Of a stretch of DNA of 64,000 nucleotides, positions 27,801 to 36,009 are shown piece by piece. Under the pieces are notes generated by a model. The model made no database searches, had not been told where the DNA came from, and worked only from the letters and a program-made list of their open reading frames with translations. Origin of the DNA: Mesorhizobium loti (GTDB lineage Bacteria > Pseudomonadota > Alphaproteobacteria > Rhizobiales > Rhizobiaceae); the NCBI GenBank assembly GCA_014189435.1, contig CP050293.1:1245001-1309000 (forward strand), read 5' to 3'. Positions within the stretch are counted from its first letter, which is position 1, and the number at the start of each line of letters is the position of its first letter. The position numbers and the translations under genes were made by a program.

Positions 27801-30389
27801 ATTGACCGCGCTCGCGGCGGCTACGTTGCTCTGCAGGGCGCGGATGGCGATGTTGTTGGTGGAGGTGACATCACCCGCCGTCACCGTGACGTTGCCGCCG
27901 CGGGCCAGCGCGTCGATGCCGGTGCCGGTGGTCGCGGCGACCGGGCCGACCGCGGTCACCGTGGTCGAGCCCGTGCCGTAGTTATAGGCATAGATGCCGA
28001 AGGAGGCATCGATCGACCCGTTTGCGGTCACGTCGACATTGCCGGTCGACGGCGTCGGCGGCAATATCTGGGCAATTATGCCTACGTGGCCCGCCTGGAG
28101 GTCGCCATTGGCGACAATCGTGACGTTGCCCGTCAACGACGCGCTCTGGACGTAGATCGCGTTCGCCGTCAGCGCGGTCACCGCGCCCGTGGTGACGCTG
28201 ATGCCGCCACCTATGGCCGTGTCGCGAACGTAGATGCCTTCGCCGCCGCTGGAGCTGCTCGCGCCGGAGATGTCGACCGTGACCGTGCCCGCGCCGTTGT
28301 TCTGAATGTCCGCCGCGTAGCCGGTTCCGCCGACGAACCCGCCGGTGCCGGTAACGCTGATGTCGCCCGAACCAAGGGAGCCACCGGTCAGCAACAGGCC
28401 GGTCGTGCCGGTCACCGTGTCGGCGACGCTCACGCTCACCGCGTCGTTGCCGGTCGCATTGATGCCCGCGGCGAGCGTGCCGGTCACCGTGCCGTTGGCG
28501 ATGATGCCGATCGCACCGCTGCCACTGTTGAGGGCGTGGATGCCGATCGTGCCCGAGACGTTGCCCGCTGTCACGTTGACCGCACCCACAGCACCCGGCT
28601 GGGCGATGGCGAGGATGGCGGTGGTGCCGGTGGACGTCACGTCGCCCGCCGTCACCGTGACGTCGCCGACGGTCGACTGCGCAAAGATGCCGTTGCCGGT
28701 CACGGTGACCGGGCCGACCGCGGTCACCGTGGTCGAGCCCGCGCCGAAATTCTCGGCGTAGATGCCGAACTCGGCGTAGATGCCGGACCCGGCGTCGATC
28801 GACCCGTTGGCGGTCACGTCGATATTGCCGGTGGCCGCGGCCGGCAATATCTGGGTCAATATGCCGGCGTAGCCCGCATGGACGTCGCCATTGGCGACAA
28901 TCGTGACGTTGCCAGTCAACGACGCGCTCTGGACGACGATGCCGTTCTTGCCCGCCGTCAGCGCGGTCACCGCACCCGTGGTGACGCTGATGTCGCCACC
29001 TATGGCTGTGTCGCCAACGTAGATGCCTCCGCCGCCGCTGGAGCTGCTCGCGCCGGAGATATCGACCGTGACCGTGCCCGCGCCGTTGTTCTGAATTTCC
29101 GCCGCGTAGCCGGTTCCGCCGACGAACCCGCCGGCGCCGGTAACGCTAATGTTGCCCGAACCGAGGGAGCCACCGGTCAGCAACAGGCCGGTCGTGCCGG
29201 TCACCGTGTCGGCGACGCTCACGCTCACCGCGCCGTTGCCGGTCGCCTTGATGCCCTCGGCGAGCGTGCCGGTCACCGTGCCGTTGGCGATGATGCCGAT
29301 CGCACCGGTGCCGCTGTTGGTCGCCTCGATGCCAGTCGTGCCCGAGACGTTGCCTACGGTCACATCGATCGCGCCCGCTGCACCCGCCTTGGTCTGCCGG
29401 GCGATGATGGCTGTATTGCCGGTGGACGTGACATCGCCCGCCGTCACCGTGACGGCGCCGCCGGTCGACCGCGCGAAGATGCCGTTGCCGGTGGTCGCGG
29501 TGACCGGGCCGACCGCGGTCACCGCGGTCGAGCCCGCGCCGAAATTCTCGGCATCGATACCGAAGCGCGCGTCGATCGATCCGTTGGCGGTCACCTCGAC
29601 ATTGCCGGTCGACCCCGGGAGGAGCAAGCCCACGATGCCGGCATTGCCCGCCTGGAGGTTGCCGTTGGCGACAATCGTGACATTGCCGGTTGTCGACACG
29701 CTGCGGACGTTGATCGCGTCCTTGTTCACATCCAGCGCGGTGACATTGTTGGCGACCACCGAAATGCCGGTGCTGGTCGCCACGTCGCGGACGGTGATGC
29801 CTTGGCCTGTTGCCGCGAAGACATTGCCGGCGACATTTATGTCGACTGAACCGACACCGCCGGTCTGAGTCGCATCGAACGCGTTGCCGTCGCCGTAGTT
29901 GGCGATGTCCCCGCCCGTGTAGCTGATCACGCCGCCGGCCGCCGAGACCGACAGGGCCGCTGTTCCGCCCGCGGTCGGCGTCATATCAGGATCGACGCGG
30001 ATCACGCCATTGTTGATGACGGAGACGCCGCCGTCACCGGTGTTGGCAACCGCAAGGCCGTTGCCGCTTACCGTCGCTCCCGCAATGACGTCGACGACCA
30101 CCGGTACGTTGGACAGAATCACATAGTTGCGGTCATAGGGCGGGTTGGCGCTGTATGTCGTGTCGGTGGTGAAGGTATCGTCGCACTGGATGGTGGCGCC
30201 GACGACGCAGTCCGCCCGGGCCTGTCCCGGAACCAGCAGGCTCGCGCCCGCAAATGCGGCGATTCCGATGGCGGATCGCAGCGCAAGCCGACTCGCCTGG
30301 GAACGCAGGTTCTTTCGCAAGGCCGAATTCGCGGAAGCCTGTCCTGGAACCGAAGTCCAAAGACCTGGGCAATGCTGAACACACATCAT
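24900..30389 (-). CDS. Giant repetitive autotransporter (type V secretion, surface protein)
   Basis: The protein has 1,829 residues. A long signal region (about 1-58, with hydrophobic IGIAAFAGASLLVPGQARA) is followed by a beta-helical passenger rich in G, T, V, N and S. The passenger contains about four tandem units of roughly 260 residues. A linker (YAIDVNAALQSDLLHTTG) and a C-terminal autotransporter beta-barrel of about 270 residues follow (AVWGQAFGSWGNAD..., GLYGGTNWGAIAFRTGAAYSW), ending in the terminal-Phe signature DLDLRF. It would be exported by Sec, inserted in the outer membrane, and displayed, probably as an adhesin. GTGGGGGC precedes the start. It is monocistronic. Confidence 0.93.
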   Translation of the reverse strand: MMCVQHCPGLWTSVPGQASANSALRKNLRSQASRLALRSAIGIAAFAGASLLVPGQARADCVVGATIQCDDTFTTDTTYSANPPYDRNYVILSNVPVVVDVIAGATVSGNGLAVANTGDGGVSVINNGVIRVDPDMTPTAGGTAALSVSAAGGVISYTGGDIANYGDGNAFDATQTGGVGSVDINVAGNVFAATGQGITVRDVATSTGISVVANNVTALDVNKDAINVRSVSTTGNVTIVANGNLQAGNAGIVGLLLPGSTGNVEVTANGSIDARFGIDAENFGAGSTAVTAVGPVTATTGNGIFARSTGGAVTVTAGDVTSTGNTAIIARQTKAGAAGAIDVTVGNVSGTTGIEATNSGTGAIGIIANGTVTGTLAEGIKATGNGAVSVSVADTVTGTTGLLLTGGSLGSGNISVTGAGGFVGGTGYAAEIQNNGAGTVTVDISGASSSSGGGGIYVGDTAIGGDISVTTGAVTALTAGKNGIVVQSASLTGNVTIVANGDVHAGYAGILTQILPAAATGNIDVTANGSIDAGSGIYAEFGIYAENFGAGSTTVTAVGPVTVTGNGIFAQSTVGDVTVTAGDVTSTGTTAILAIAQPGAVGAVNVTAGNVSGTIGIHALNSGSGAIGIIANGTVTGTLAAGINATGNDAVSVSVADTVTGTTGLLLTGGSLGSGDISVTGTGGFVGGTGYAADIQNNGAGTVTVDISGASSSSGGEGIYVRDTAIGGGISVTTGAVTALTANAIYVQSASLTGNVTIVANGDLQAGHVGIIAQILPPTPSTGNVDVTANGSIDASFGIYAYNYGTGSTTVTAVGPVAATTGTGIDALARGGNVTVTAGDVTSTNNIAIRALQSNVAAASAVNVTAGNVSGTTGINATNYGTLAINIIANGTVTGTLAEGIKATGNGAVSVSVADTVTGTTGLLLTGGTLGSGDISVTGAGGFVGGAGNAATIQNNGAGTVTVDISGASSSTGGNGFYVRDTAIGGDISVTTGAVTALAAGRNGIDVQSVSLTGNVAIVANGDLQAGYAGIVAQISPAAATGNIDVTANGSVDADFGIYANNKGTGSTTVTTLGPVTTTTGTGIFAQSAGGDIAVNAGDVTSTGNVGIFALQAGTAAGTVDVSAGKVSGTTGIYAYNGGTGATTVTAVGPVIATTGRGISAQSTGGNVTVTAGDVTSTGNIAIIAQQIEAGAAGAIIVTTGNVSGTTGITTLDKGTGATAIITNGTVKGDIAAISATSTNGNAIGITLSGATHNSALTAAALAITTSDGATTILNGGALTGRVELGDYADLVTNYATWTTGGTSLFGAGIDTVTNTAAASLRTASNGATQETTTFSGLELLSNAGRLTMQDGGAGDRTELAGTVTLAAGSTYAIDVNAALQSDLLHTTGVATITGSTLAVTAQGITAGRYTVLTADLGLTGEFAAVTGVTSTAFLSVTDTYDLNNAYLDVLVYGFNDAGLTPNQIAIGSGAESLGSGNPLYDAILLLPTEAAARDAFDQLSGEVHASAKGMLVEDSRFVRDAVTNRVMSAFGDIGAAALPVMAYGEGGPEMVAADTDRFAVWGQAFGSWGNADSDGNAAAFDRSTGGLLAGADTSVGSWRVGLLGGYSHSSFNADDRNSSGKADSYHLGLYGGTNWGAIAFRTGAAYSWSSFSTKRSIAFDGFTDGLSADYDAGTAQIFGELAYKADAGRFKFEPFANLAYVSAHTDGFTETGGASALTSAGSTTDATFTTLGVRGSTDFSLGGMNATARAMLGWRHAFGDVTPTSSFAFAGGDAFTIAGAPIARDAAVIEAGLDLNMSANATLGVSYTGQFGGGGVDQGAKVDLDLRF
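26800..29720 (-). repeat. About four in-frame ~780-bp tandem repeats in the autotransporter passenger
   Basis: The marker ACAATCGYGACRTTGCC recurs at 29671, 28897, 28114 and 27334, giving spacings of 774, 783 and 780 bp. A second marker, CAGGCCGGTCGTGCCGGTCA, recurs at 29184, 28395 and 27621, spaced 789 and 774 bp. All are multiples of three (258-263 codons). Long blocks between copies are nearly identical. Each unit alternates a loop-rich segment (SGASSSSGG) with beta-helix rungs (VTIVANG, VTAGDVTSTG, GNVSGTTGI). Such repeats are prone to unequal recombination, so passenger length is likely variable between strains. Confidence 0.9.
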
Positions 30390-30418
30390 GAAACTGCCCC
30401 CACAGCCAATTCGTGCGA

Positions 30419-30436
30419 CTTCGGATCAATCCGAAG
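30419..30436. promoter_or_regulatory. Perfect palindrome upstream of the autotransporter
   Basis: CTTCGGAT-CA-ATCCGAAG (8-bp arms, 2-bp gap) lies 30 bp upstream of the autotransporter start codon on its promoter side. The position and dyad symmetry fit a repressor operator. No regulator is identified, although an AraC gene lies about 600 bp away. Confidence 0.5.
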
Positions 30437-30628
30437 CTGTCTCGTCTATTTATGACTTGCAGAGACGTGTCAACTCAGCCGGGCTTGCAACGGGGGCTTT
30501 GCAGAAGTCTACGCGCATGGCCGGGCATTCGACCGCTTCGGGTTGCATATATGCCACGGAATTCGACGGACGCCGTCTGACCAAATGATTGCCGGCGAGC
30601 GCTACATTACATGACATCATAGAGAATC

Positions 30629-30688
30629 GTGCGTGGCCGACAGCGCATCCGCGAAGCCGTCGAAGGCGATCGCGCGTTTCGTCGAAAG
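30629..30688 (-). pseudogene. Fragment of a second autotransporter beta-domain
   Basis: On the minus strand these bases read STKRAIAFDGFADALSA. This matches the intact autotransporter's STKRSIAFDGFTDGLSA (encoded near 25400-25440). The DNA similarity starts and ends abruptly within about 55 bp. It is a relic of a paralogue or of a local duplication, directly joined to a fragment of an AraC gene on the other strand. Confidence 0.65.
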
Positions 30689-30771
30689 ACTATTTCAACC
30701 GCAGCTTCCGGCAGGTCTACGGCATCTCGCCATCGGAGTTTCGGGCTGTGCAGGTGGCGAAAAATCATTGA
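30685..30771 (+). pseudogene. C-terminal fragment of an AraC-family regulator
   Basis: The reading KDYFNRSFRQVYGISPSEFR ending at TGA 30769-30771 is the last helix and signature of an AraC/XylS DNA-binding domain. Nothing upstream in frame belongs to the family, since the preceding bases are autotransporter-like. It is therefore a truncated remnant. An intact AraC gene follows at 31022. The remaining gap (30772-31021) has a degraded copy of the intergenic palindrome (AAATCTCCTCCATGGGGGAT) and no gene. Confidence 0.65.
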
Positions 30772-31021
30772 GCGCCGAGGGCGATGCTCCTTCGGCAGCT
30801 TTGGCGGTTGGCGAAATCCACAATGAGGGCAAATCTCCTCCATGGGGGATTTGCCGCTCGCCAGCGGCTTTCCGAGTATTTCTGGAGTTTGCCGGCCAAA
30901 CGACGATGCCTGGCCGAATCGTTGTCCAAAACCGCACTGAAATTGTCGCCTGCGGCATCAGTATTTCCGGCTCTGGACAGACCGTGATCTGGTCCAATAC
31001 GGTGCGCGTCGAAGTGAAGAT

Positions 31022-32008
31022 TTGTGTGTGGAAAAGGCCGGTTGCTGCTTGCAAAAGAATGTCTTCTCATCGGTCGATTTGCCGTCGCATCTGGACCACC
31101 GCGCACGGTTCGCGCTCTGGCAGGACATCCATGTCGCCGAGATATGGTCGGTCGAATATACGATTTCCGAGCAACTGTCGTTCGAAGCCGCCATCGAAGC
31201 CACGGCCGTCGGGTCGCTGGTGCTGGGGCAGATGGCCGGCACGATCAAGCATGCCAGCCGCAAGGCGAGCAACATCGCCGCCGATGGCCGCGACGGCTAT
31301 CTGCTGCTGGTCAACAATGGCGATACGGTGCTCAGCGGCACCCAGATTGGCCGCGACTATCACGTCGGCAAAGGCGAGGCTGCACTGGTCTCGGCTTCGG
31401 AAGCGTTGCAGATGACCGGCGGCGACAACAATGTCTGGGCCAATGTGGTGCTGCCGCGCGCCGTTCTGGAGAATGCCTTCACGCATGTCGAGGACCGGTT
31501 GGCGTTGACCATCGGAGCCGACAATGAGGCGCTCGATATGCTCAAGCGCTATTGCAGCTTTCTCGAATCAGGCCCCGCCTTGCTGTCGCCCGATCTCATC
31601 GGCCACGCCACCGAAACGGTCGTCGATCTGATCGGTCTGGCGACCGGCGCCAAGGGCGAGGCCGCCGAACTGGCGGGCTTGCGCGGCCTGCGCGCGGCAA
31701 GGCTGCAGGCCATCCTGCAAAAGATGCGGGACAATTTCGCCGATCCGGCCATTTCGGCGCAGAGCGTTGCCGGGCAATTGCGGCTCTCCGTGCGCTATGT
31801 CCATGACCTGCTGCAGGAAACCGGCGTGAGCTTTGCCGAGCGCATTCTCGAACTGCGCCTGCAGAGGGCCCATCGAATGCTGTCCGACAGACGCAATGAC
31901 GCGATGCGGATCAGCGAGATCGCGCTGCTCAGTGGTTTCTCCGACGTCTCCTACTTCAACCGTTGCTTCCGCCGTCGCTTCGGTTCGACGCCGGGCAGTG
32001 CCAGATAG
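31022..32008 (+). CDS. AraC-family transcriptional regulator
   Basis: The 328-residue protein begins at TTG 31022; GTG at 31028 is equally possible. The N-terminal part (about 20-190) is a sensing domain of the AraC-binding-like type (ISEQLSFEAAIEATAVGSLVLGQM, HVGKGEAALVSASEA). The C-terminal HTH domain (about 225-328) has two helix-turn-helix units: ISAQSVAGQLRLSVRYVHDL and MRISEIALLSGFSDVSYFNR, closing with FRRRFGSTPGSAR. It precedes the two Omp31-like genes in the same direction. The 228-bp gap suggests separate promoters, but it could control them or the divergent autotransporter. Confidence 0.88.
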   Translation: MCVEKAGCCLQKNVFSSVDLPSHLDHRARFALWQDIHVAEIWSVEYTISEQLSFEAAIEATAVGSLVLGQMAGTIKHASRKASNIAADGRDGYLLLVNNGDTVLSGTQIGRDYHVGKGEAALVSASEALQMTGGDNNVWANVVLPRAVLENAFTHVEDRLALTIGADNEALDMLKRYCSFLESGPALLSPDLIGHATETVVDLIGLATGAKGEAAELAGLRGLRAARLQAILQKMRDNFADPAISAQSVAGQLRLSVRYVHDLLQETGVSFAERILELRLQRAHRMLSDRRNDAMRISEIALLSGFSDVSYFNRCFRRRFGSTPGSAR

Positions 32009-32236
32009 TCTCGCCGACAGCGAAACCTGCCGAACGCACGGCGCATCAATCGACTGAGGCTGAACGGCCACACCGACCGAGAAAGTGCTGCGGTGCTTTC
32101 CCGGACAATTCGGGTGCAGCCCTGCCCAAGACGCGGCCGGCTGACAATGCAACACCGGATTTCTCGACAACAGCTGGATCTCCGCGGGCATCCGCGCGAC
32201 GGGGACCACGACAATTTTTGGGACGGCAGACAAACC

Positions 32237-32923
32237 ATGAAAATTCTTCTTCTCGCGACAGCCATCATTCTCGCGCCGGCCGGCATGGCGTGCGCGGCTG
32301 ACATCAATGATGCTTCGTCTGCCGGCTACGACTGGTCCGGCCTCTATGCCGGCGTTCATTTCGGCTACGCGGCCGGAAAGTCCAATCTCTTCATCGCCGG
32401 CGCTGGCAGTGGGGGCACCGACATCAACAGTTCCATGGATCCGGACGGTTTTATTGGCGGCATCCACATCGGTTTCAATCAGGAAATGGCGAACCGCTTC
32501 GTGCTCGGTGCCGAGGCTGATATTGCGTACAATGCTGTGGATGGACTGACGACCTTCCCTGGTAGCGGCACGTTGCTCAAGAGCGAAATCAAATGGTCGG
32601 GTTCGGCGCGGCTGCGGGCCGGTTATGCTTTCGATCGGACCTTGCCCTTCATCACTGCCGGCGCGGCCGCGGCCAAGTATGAAGTGACCGGGATCACCGG
32701 CGGCCCCGGCGGCGACATACTGATCCACGACAAAACCCATGTTGGCTGGACGGTTGGAGCCGGCGTTGAGCACGCTTTCACCGACAGGTGGATCGCTCGG
32801 GCCGAATATCGCTACTCCGATTTCGGCAGCCAGGACCTCTCGATAACAACTGGTCTTGGCTCGGCATCGAGCGTCGATCTGCGGACGCACGATGTCCGGG
32901 CCGGCCTCAGCTACAAGTTCTGA
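32237..32923 (+). CDS. Omp31/Omp25-family outer-membrane beta-barrel protein
   Basis: The 228-residue protein starts at ATG 32237, where a signal peptide begins (MKILLLATAIILAPAGMACA, about 1-20). The mature start YDWSGLYAGVHFGYAAG is the hallmark of the Brucella/rhizobial Omp25-Omp31 family. Eight-strand barrel features follow (GADIAYN-type turn, SARLRAGYAFDRTLPFITAG, WTVGAGVEHAFTDRWIARAEYRYSDFG), with the terminal Phe in AGLSYKF. It is the first of a tandem pair. Its leader (TTTTTGGGAYRGCARRCAAA followed by the ATG) is nearly the same as that of the next gene. Confidence 0.92.
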   Translation: MKILLLATAIILAPAGMACAADINDASSAGYDWSGLYAGVHFGYAAGKSNLFIAGAGSGGTDINSSMDPDGFIGGIHIGFNQEMANRFVLGAEADIAYNAVDGLTTFPGSGTLLKSEIKWSGSARLRAGYAFDRTLPFITAGAAAAKYEVTGITGGPGGDILIHDKTHVGWTVGAGVEHAFTDRWIARAEYRYSDFGSQDLSITTGLGSASSVDLRTHDVRAGLSYKF

Positions 32924-33000
32924 TCTGGCGGGCCGAACAGAACCCCGCGGCGACCTTTTCGCCGCGGAACGCAGCATCTTTTTGGGATAGCAAGCAAACG

Positions 33001-33717
33001 ATGAAAACCATTCTTCTTGCCACGGCCTTCATCCTCGCACCTGTCGGCATGGCGTCCGCGGCGGATACCGGCGCGGTCTTGCCTGTTGCGGCCACCTACA
33101 ACTGGTCCGGCGCCTATGTCGGTGCGCAGGCCGGGTATGCCTGGGGGGACGCGAGGGTCGGGCAGACCTTTGCGCCCGGCAGCTTCGATAATTATGGCTG
33201 GGGCTACAGTCCGTCCGGCGGTTTCGGCGGCTTCTATGCCGGCTATATCGAGCAGTTCGACGGCGGACTGGTTCTTGGCGTCGAGGGCGACTACAGCTTC
33301 GCAAGCGTGAAGGGCACCACGCGCTATCGGGAGCTCGGGGTTGACGACCCTGCCTTTGGCGGCGAGCTCAAGCTGGATTCGGTTGGCTCCGTGCGCCTGA
33401 GAGCCGGCTACGCGATGGACCGGTGGCTGCCTTTTGTCACCGGAGGCCTGGCGGTGGCAAGCTACAAGCACACCACCGTCGACATTCCCGGCGGTCCCTA
33501 CGCGGACGCCAGAGATACAGTGGCCGGCTATACGCTGGGCGCCGGCGCCGAATACGCCGTCACCGACAATTGGGTGGTTCGCGGCGAATACCGGTTCGCC
33601 GATTTCGGCCGCCACACGTCACGGCGGCACTTCATCTCTGATGGAGCCCCGCTCGGCCCCGAAGAGATCGAACTGACGACGCACGACCTCCGCATCGGCG
33701 TCGCTTACAAATTCTGA
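33001..33717 (+). CDS. Omp31/Omp25-family outer-membrane beta-barrel protein (tandem paralogue)
   Basis: This 238-residue paralogue of the preceding gene has signal MKTILLATAFILAPVGMASA, mature start TYNWSGAYVGAQAGYAWG, barrel segments GVEGDYSFASVKG, SVRLRAGYAMDRWLPFVTGG and NWVVRGEYRFADFG, and terminal Phe in IGVAYKF. It begins 77 bp after the first stop, and the 5' leaders of the two genes are duplicated. Such proteins are major envelope structural proteins and antigens in Rhizobiales. Longer upstream in-frame starts are ruled out because the signal peptide begins here. Confidence 0.92.
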   Translation: MKTILLATAFILAPVGMASAADTGAVLPVAATYNWSGAYVGAQAGYAWGDARVGQTFAPGSFDNYGWGYSPSGGFGGFYAGYIEQFDGGLVLGVEGDYSFASVKGTTRYRELGVDDPAFGGELKLDSVGSVRLRAGYAMDRWLPFVTGGLAVASYKHTTVDIPGGPYADARDTVAGYTLGAGAEYAVTDNWVVRGEYRFADFGRHTSRRHFISDGAPLGPEEIELTTHDLRIGVAYKF

Positions 33718-33754
33718 CCGGCATTCCCGGATCGAACAAGATCGCTGAAGCTGC

Positions 33755-33800
33755 CAAATCTCCCCCAGGTGGGGGAGATTGCGCTCAGCCGCGTTCGCCG
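33755..33800. repeat. Partial RIME-like palindrome
   Basis: AAATCTCCCCCAGGTGGGGG followed by AGATTG (about 33758-33783) and the CCGCGTTCGCCGATCACC tail is a shortened copy of the intergenic element. It lies between the second Omp gene and the nfeD-like gene and could act as a terminator hairpin. Confidence 0.7.
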
Positions 33801-33865
33801 ATCACCGCCATCACTCCCTCTTGTGGACTTCGCCAAAATACCACCCATATTGAGTCCATGGAGCT

Positions 33866-35254
33866 TTGAGCGTGACCTTCGCGCGGGTGGCCCTTCTTGC
33901 CGTGGCCTTCGTTGTCGCGGCTGTCTTTTCTCCCCTCTCTTCGGCCGGGAGCGAGAAGGTTGCGCTGAGCGTCGCGATCGACGGCGCCATCGGGCCGGCA
34001 AGCACAAGGCAGCTCGAGGAAGCGCTCGATATCGCTGCCAAGCGGGACGCCGAAGTCCTCATCCTTCAACTCGATACGCCCGGCGGGCTGGTCACCTCGA
34101 TGCGCGAGATGATCGCCGACATCCTCGCTTCGCCGGTGCCTGTCATCGGCTATGTCGCGCCGGCCGGCGGCCATGCGGCGAGTGCCGGCACCTACATCCT
34201 CTACGCCACCCATGTCGCGGCGATGGCGCCGGGAACCAATCTGGGCGCGGCGACGCCGGTCGAGATGGGCGGGCTGCCGTCGCTTCCGGGCGGCGACAAG
34301 GACAACGGCCCGGCCAAGGACGAGAAGGACGCCACCGGGCGGCCGGCGGGCGACGCGATGATGGCCAAGGTGACCAATGACGCGGTTGCCTTGATCCGCT
34401 CACTTGCCGAACTGCGCGGTCGCAATGGCGACTGGGGCGAGAAGGCCGTGCGCGAGGCGGCGAGCCTGTCGGCCAATGCGGCGCTGCAGGAACATGTCAT
34501 CGACTTCGTCGCCCACGACACCACCGAGCTCCTGCAACTGGCCGATGGGCGCACGGTGGATGTGGCCGGCAGGAAAGTGGTTCTGGCGACGAAAGGGCTG
34601 CCGGTCGAGACGCTGGAGCCCGGCTGGTTCATCCGGTTTCTGGCCGTCATCACCGATCCGAACATCGCCATCATCCTGATGCTGGTCGGCGTCTATGCCA
34701 TCATCTTCGAGTTCACCAGCCCCGGCGCGGTGGCGCCCGGCGTCATCGGCACGATTTGCCTGGTGCTTGGGCTCTATGCGCTCAATCTCCTGCCGATCAA
34801 CTATACCGGCCTCGCCCTGATGCTGCTCGGCGTCGCCTTCCTCGTCGTCGAGGCCTTCAACCCCACCGTCGTGCTCGGACTCGGCGGCATGGCCGCCTTT
34901 CTGCTCGGCGCCGCCATGCTGCTCAAGACCCAGGGACCGGGCTTCGCCGTGTCATGGGCCGTCATCGGTCCCGCCGCAGCGCTGACGATGGGGCTCGCGC
35001 TCCTCACCGGCACGTATCTATGGGCGACGCGCAAGAACCTGCCGCGCGTCGGCGGCGAGGCGATGCGCGGATTGCCTGCCGAGATCCTCGACTGGCAGGG
35101 CGGCGAGGGCCATGTGCTGGCCCAGGGCGAGCGCTGGCGGGCGAGGGCCGACGAACCCATCGCACCAGGCGACAGCGTCGAGGTGACCGATATCAGAGAC
35201 CTCGTGCTGACCGTGCGGCGCCGCGATGCGGCAAAGAATGGAGCAAGACAATGA
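33866..35254 (+). CDS. NfeD-family membrane protein with ClpP-like serine protease domain
   Basis: The long form of NfeD (462 residues) has a signal/TM at about 6-27, then a ClpP/SppA-type protease domain (about 35-220) with [17 protein letters not shown] and the nucleophile Ser106 in AASAGTYIL, then four or five TM helices (about 255-390). It ends with the soluble OB-fold NfeD domain ([27 protein letters not shown]). Start TTG 33866; GTG 33872 is also possible. It overlaps the slipin gene by 4 bp. NfeD-slipin pairs are a known conserved module in which the protease can cleave the partner stomatin; role probably membrane-domain or protein quality control. Confidence 0.92.
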   Translation: MSVTFARVALLAVAFVVAAVFSPLSSAGSEKVALSVAIDGAIGPASTRQLEEALDIAAKRDAEVLILQLDTPGGLVTSMREMIADILASPVPVIGYVAPAGGHAASAGTYILYATHVAAMAPGTNLGAATPVEMGGLPSLPGGDKDNGPAKDEKDATGRPAGDAMMAKVTNDAVALIRSLAELRGRNGDWGEKAVREAASLSANAALQEHVIDFVAHDTTELLQLADGRTVDVAGRKVVLATKGLPVETLEPGWFIRFLAVITDPNIAIILMLVGVYAIIFEFTSPGAVAPGVIGTICLVLGLYALNLLPINYTGLALMLLGVAFLVVEAFNPTVVLGLGGMAAFLLGAAMLLKTQGPGFAVSWAVIGPAAALTMGLALLTGTYLWATRKNLPRVGGEAMRGLPAEILDWQGGEGHVLAQGERWRARADEPIAPGDSVEVTDIRDLVLTVRRRDAAKNGARQ

Positions 35255-36009
35255 GCATCGGTTACGTGGCCTATCTGTTGCTTGCGCTGGTCGTGGTCAT
35301 GTTCCTGTCCGCGGCCATTCGCATCCTGAGGGAATATCAGCGCGGCGTGGTCTTCACGCTCGGCCGTTTCACCGGGGTCAAGGGTCCCGGTCTCATCATC
35401 CTCGTCCCCTTCGTCCAGCAGATGGTGAAGGTCGACCTGCGGGTGGTGGTGCAGGATGTGCCGCCGCAGGACGTCATTTCGCGCGACAACGTCTCGGTGA
35501 AGGTCAACGCGGTGCTTTATTTCCGCATCGTCGACGCCGAGCGGGCGATCATCCAGGTCGAGGACTTCATGGCCGCGACCAACCAACTGGCGCAGACCAC
35601 GCTGCGCTCGGTGCTCGGCAAGCACGAGCTCGACGAGATGCTGGCCGAGCGCGACAAGCTCAACAGCGATATCCAGGAAATCCTCGACCAGCGCACCGAT
35701 GCCTGGGGCATCAAGGTGTCCAATGTCGAGATCAAGCACGTCGACTTGAACGAAAGCATGATCCGCGCCATCGCCAAGCAGGCCGAAGCCGAGCGGCTGC
35801 GGCGCGCCAAGGTGATCAATGCCGATGGCGAGCAGCAGGCGGCGGCGAAACTGGTCGAGGCAGGTCGGATGCTGGCGGCCGAGCCGCAGGCCATGCAGCT
35901 GCGTTATTTCGAGGCTTTGCACGACATCGCCGGCGAGCGTTCGTCCACGGTGGTGTTCCCGCTGCCGGTGGATCTGCTCAGCCAGTTCATGAAGGGGCAG
36001 GGGAAGTAG
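35251..36009 (+). CDS. Slipin/stomatin-like SPFH protein
   Basis: The 252-residue protein has an N-terminal membrane helix (about 4-24), then the SPFH/band-7 domain: [61 protein letters not shown] helical C-terminus ([21 protein letters not shown]) drives oligomerisation. Stomatins form membrane microdomain scaffolds. The ATG overlaps the stop of the NfeD protease gene, so the two are co-translated. Its 3' end overlaps the tail of the convergent LysR gene by 23 bp. Confidence 0.93.
   Translation: MSIGYVAYLLLALVVVMFLSAAIRILREYQRGVVFTLGRFTGVKGPGLIILVPFVQQMVKVDLRVVVQDVPPQDVISRDNVSVKVNAVLYFRIVDAERAIIQVEDFMAATNQLAQTTLRSVLGKHELDEMLAERDKLNSDIQEILDQRTDAWGIKVSNVEIKHVDLNESMIRAIAKQAEAERLRRAKVINADGEQQAAAKLVEAGRMLAAEPQAMQLRYFEALHDIAGERSSTVVFPLPVDLLSQFMKGQGK

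Noticed and set aside
28086..29849. A 587-codon plus-strand frame over the autotransporter repeats
   Set aside because: The repeats are rich in codons whose complement is also open; the product repeats RARGAR-type strings with no fold, and the minus strand has a signal peptide and beta-barrel.
24900..30389. The ~780-bp repeats as a CRISPR array or satellite
   Set aside because: Units are far too long, are in frame, and encode beta-helix rungs with no spacer pattern.
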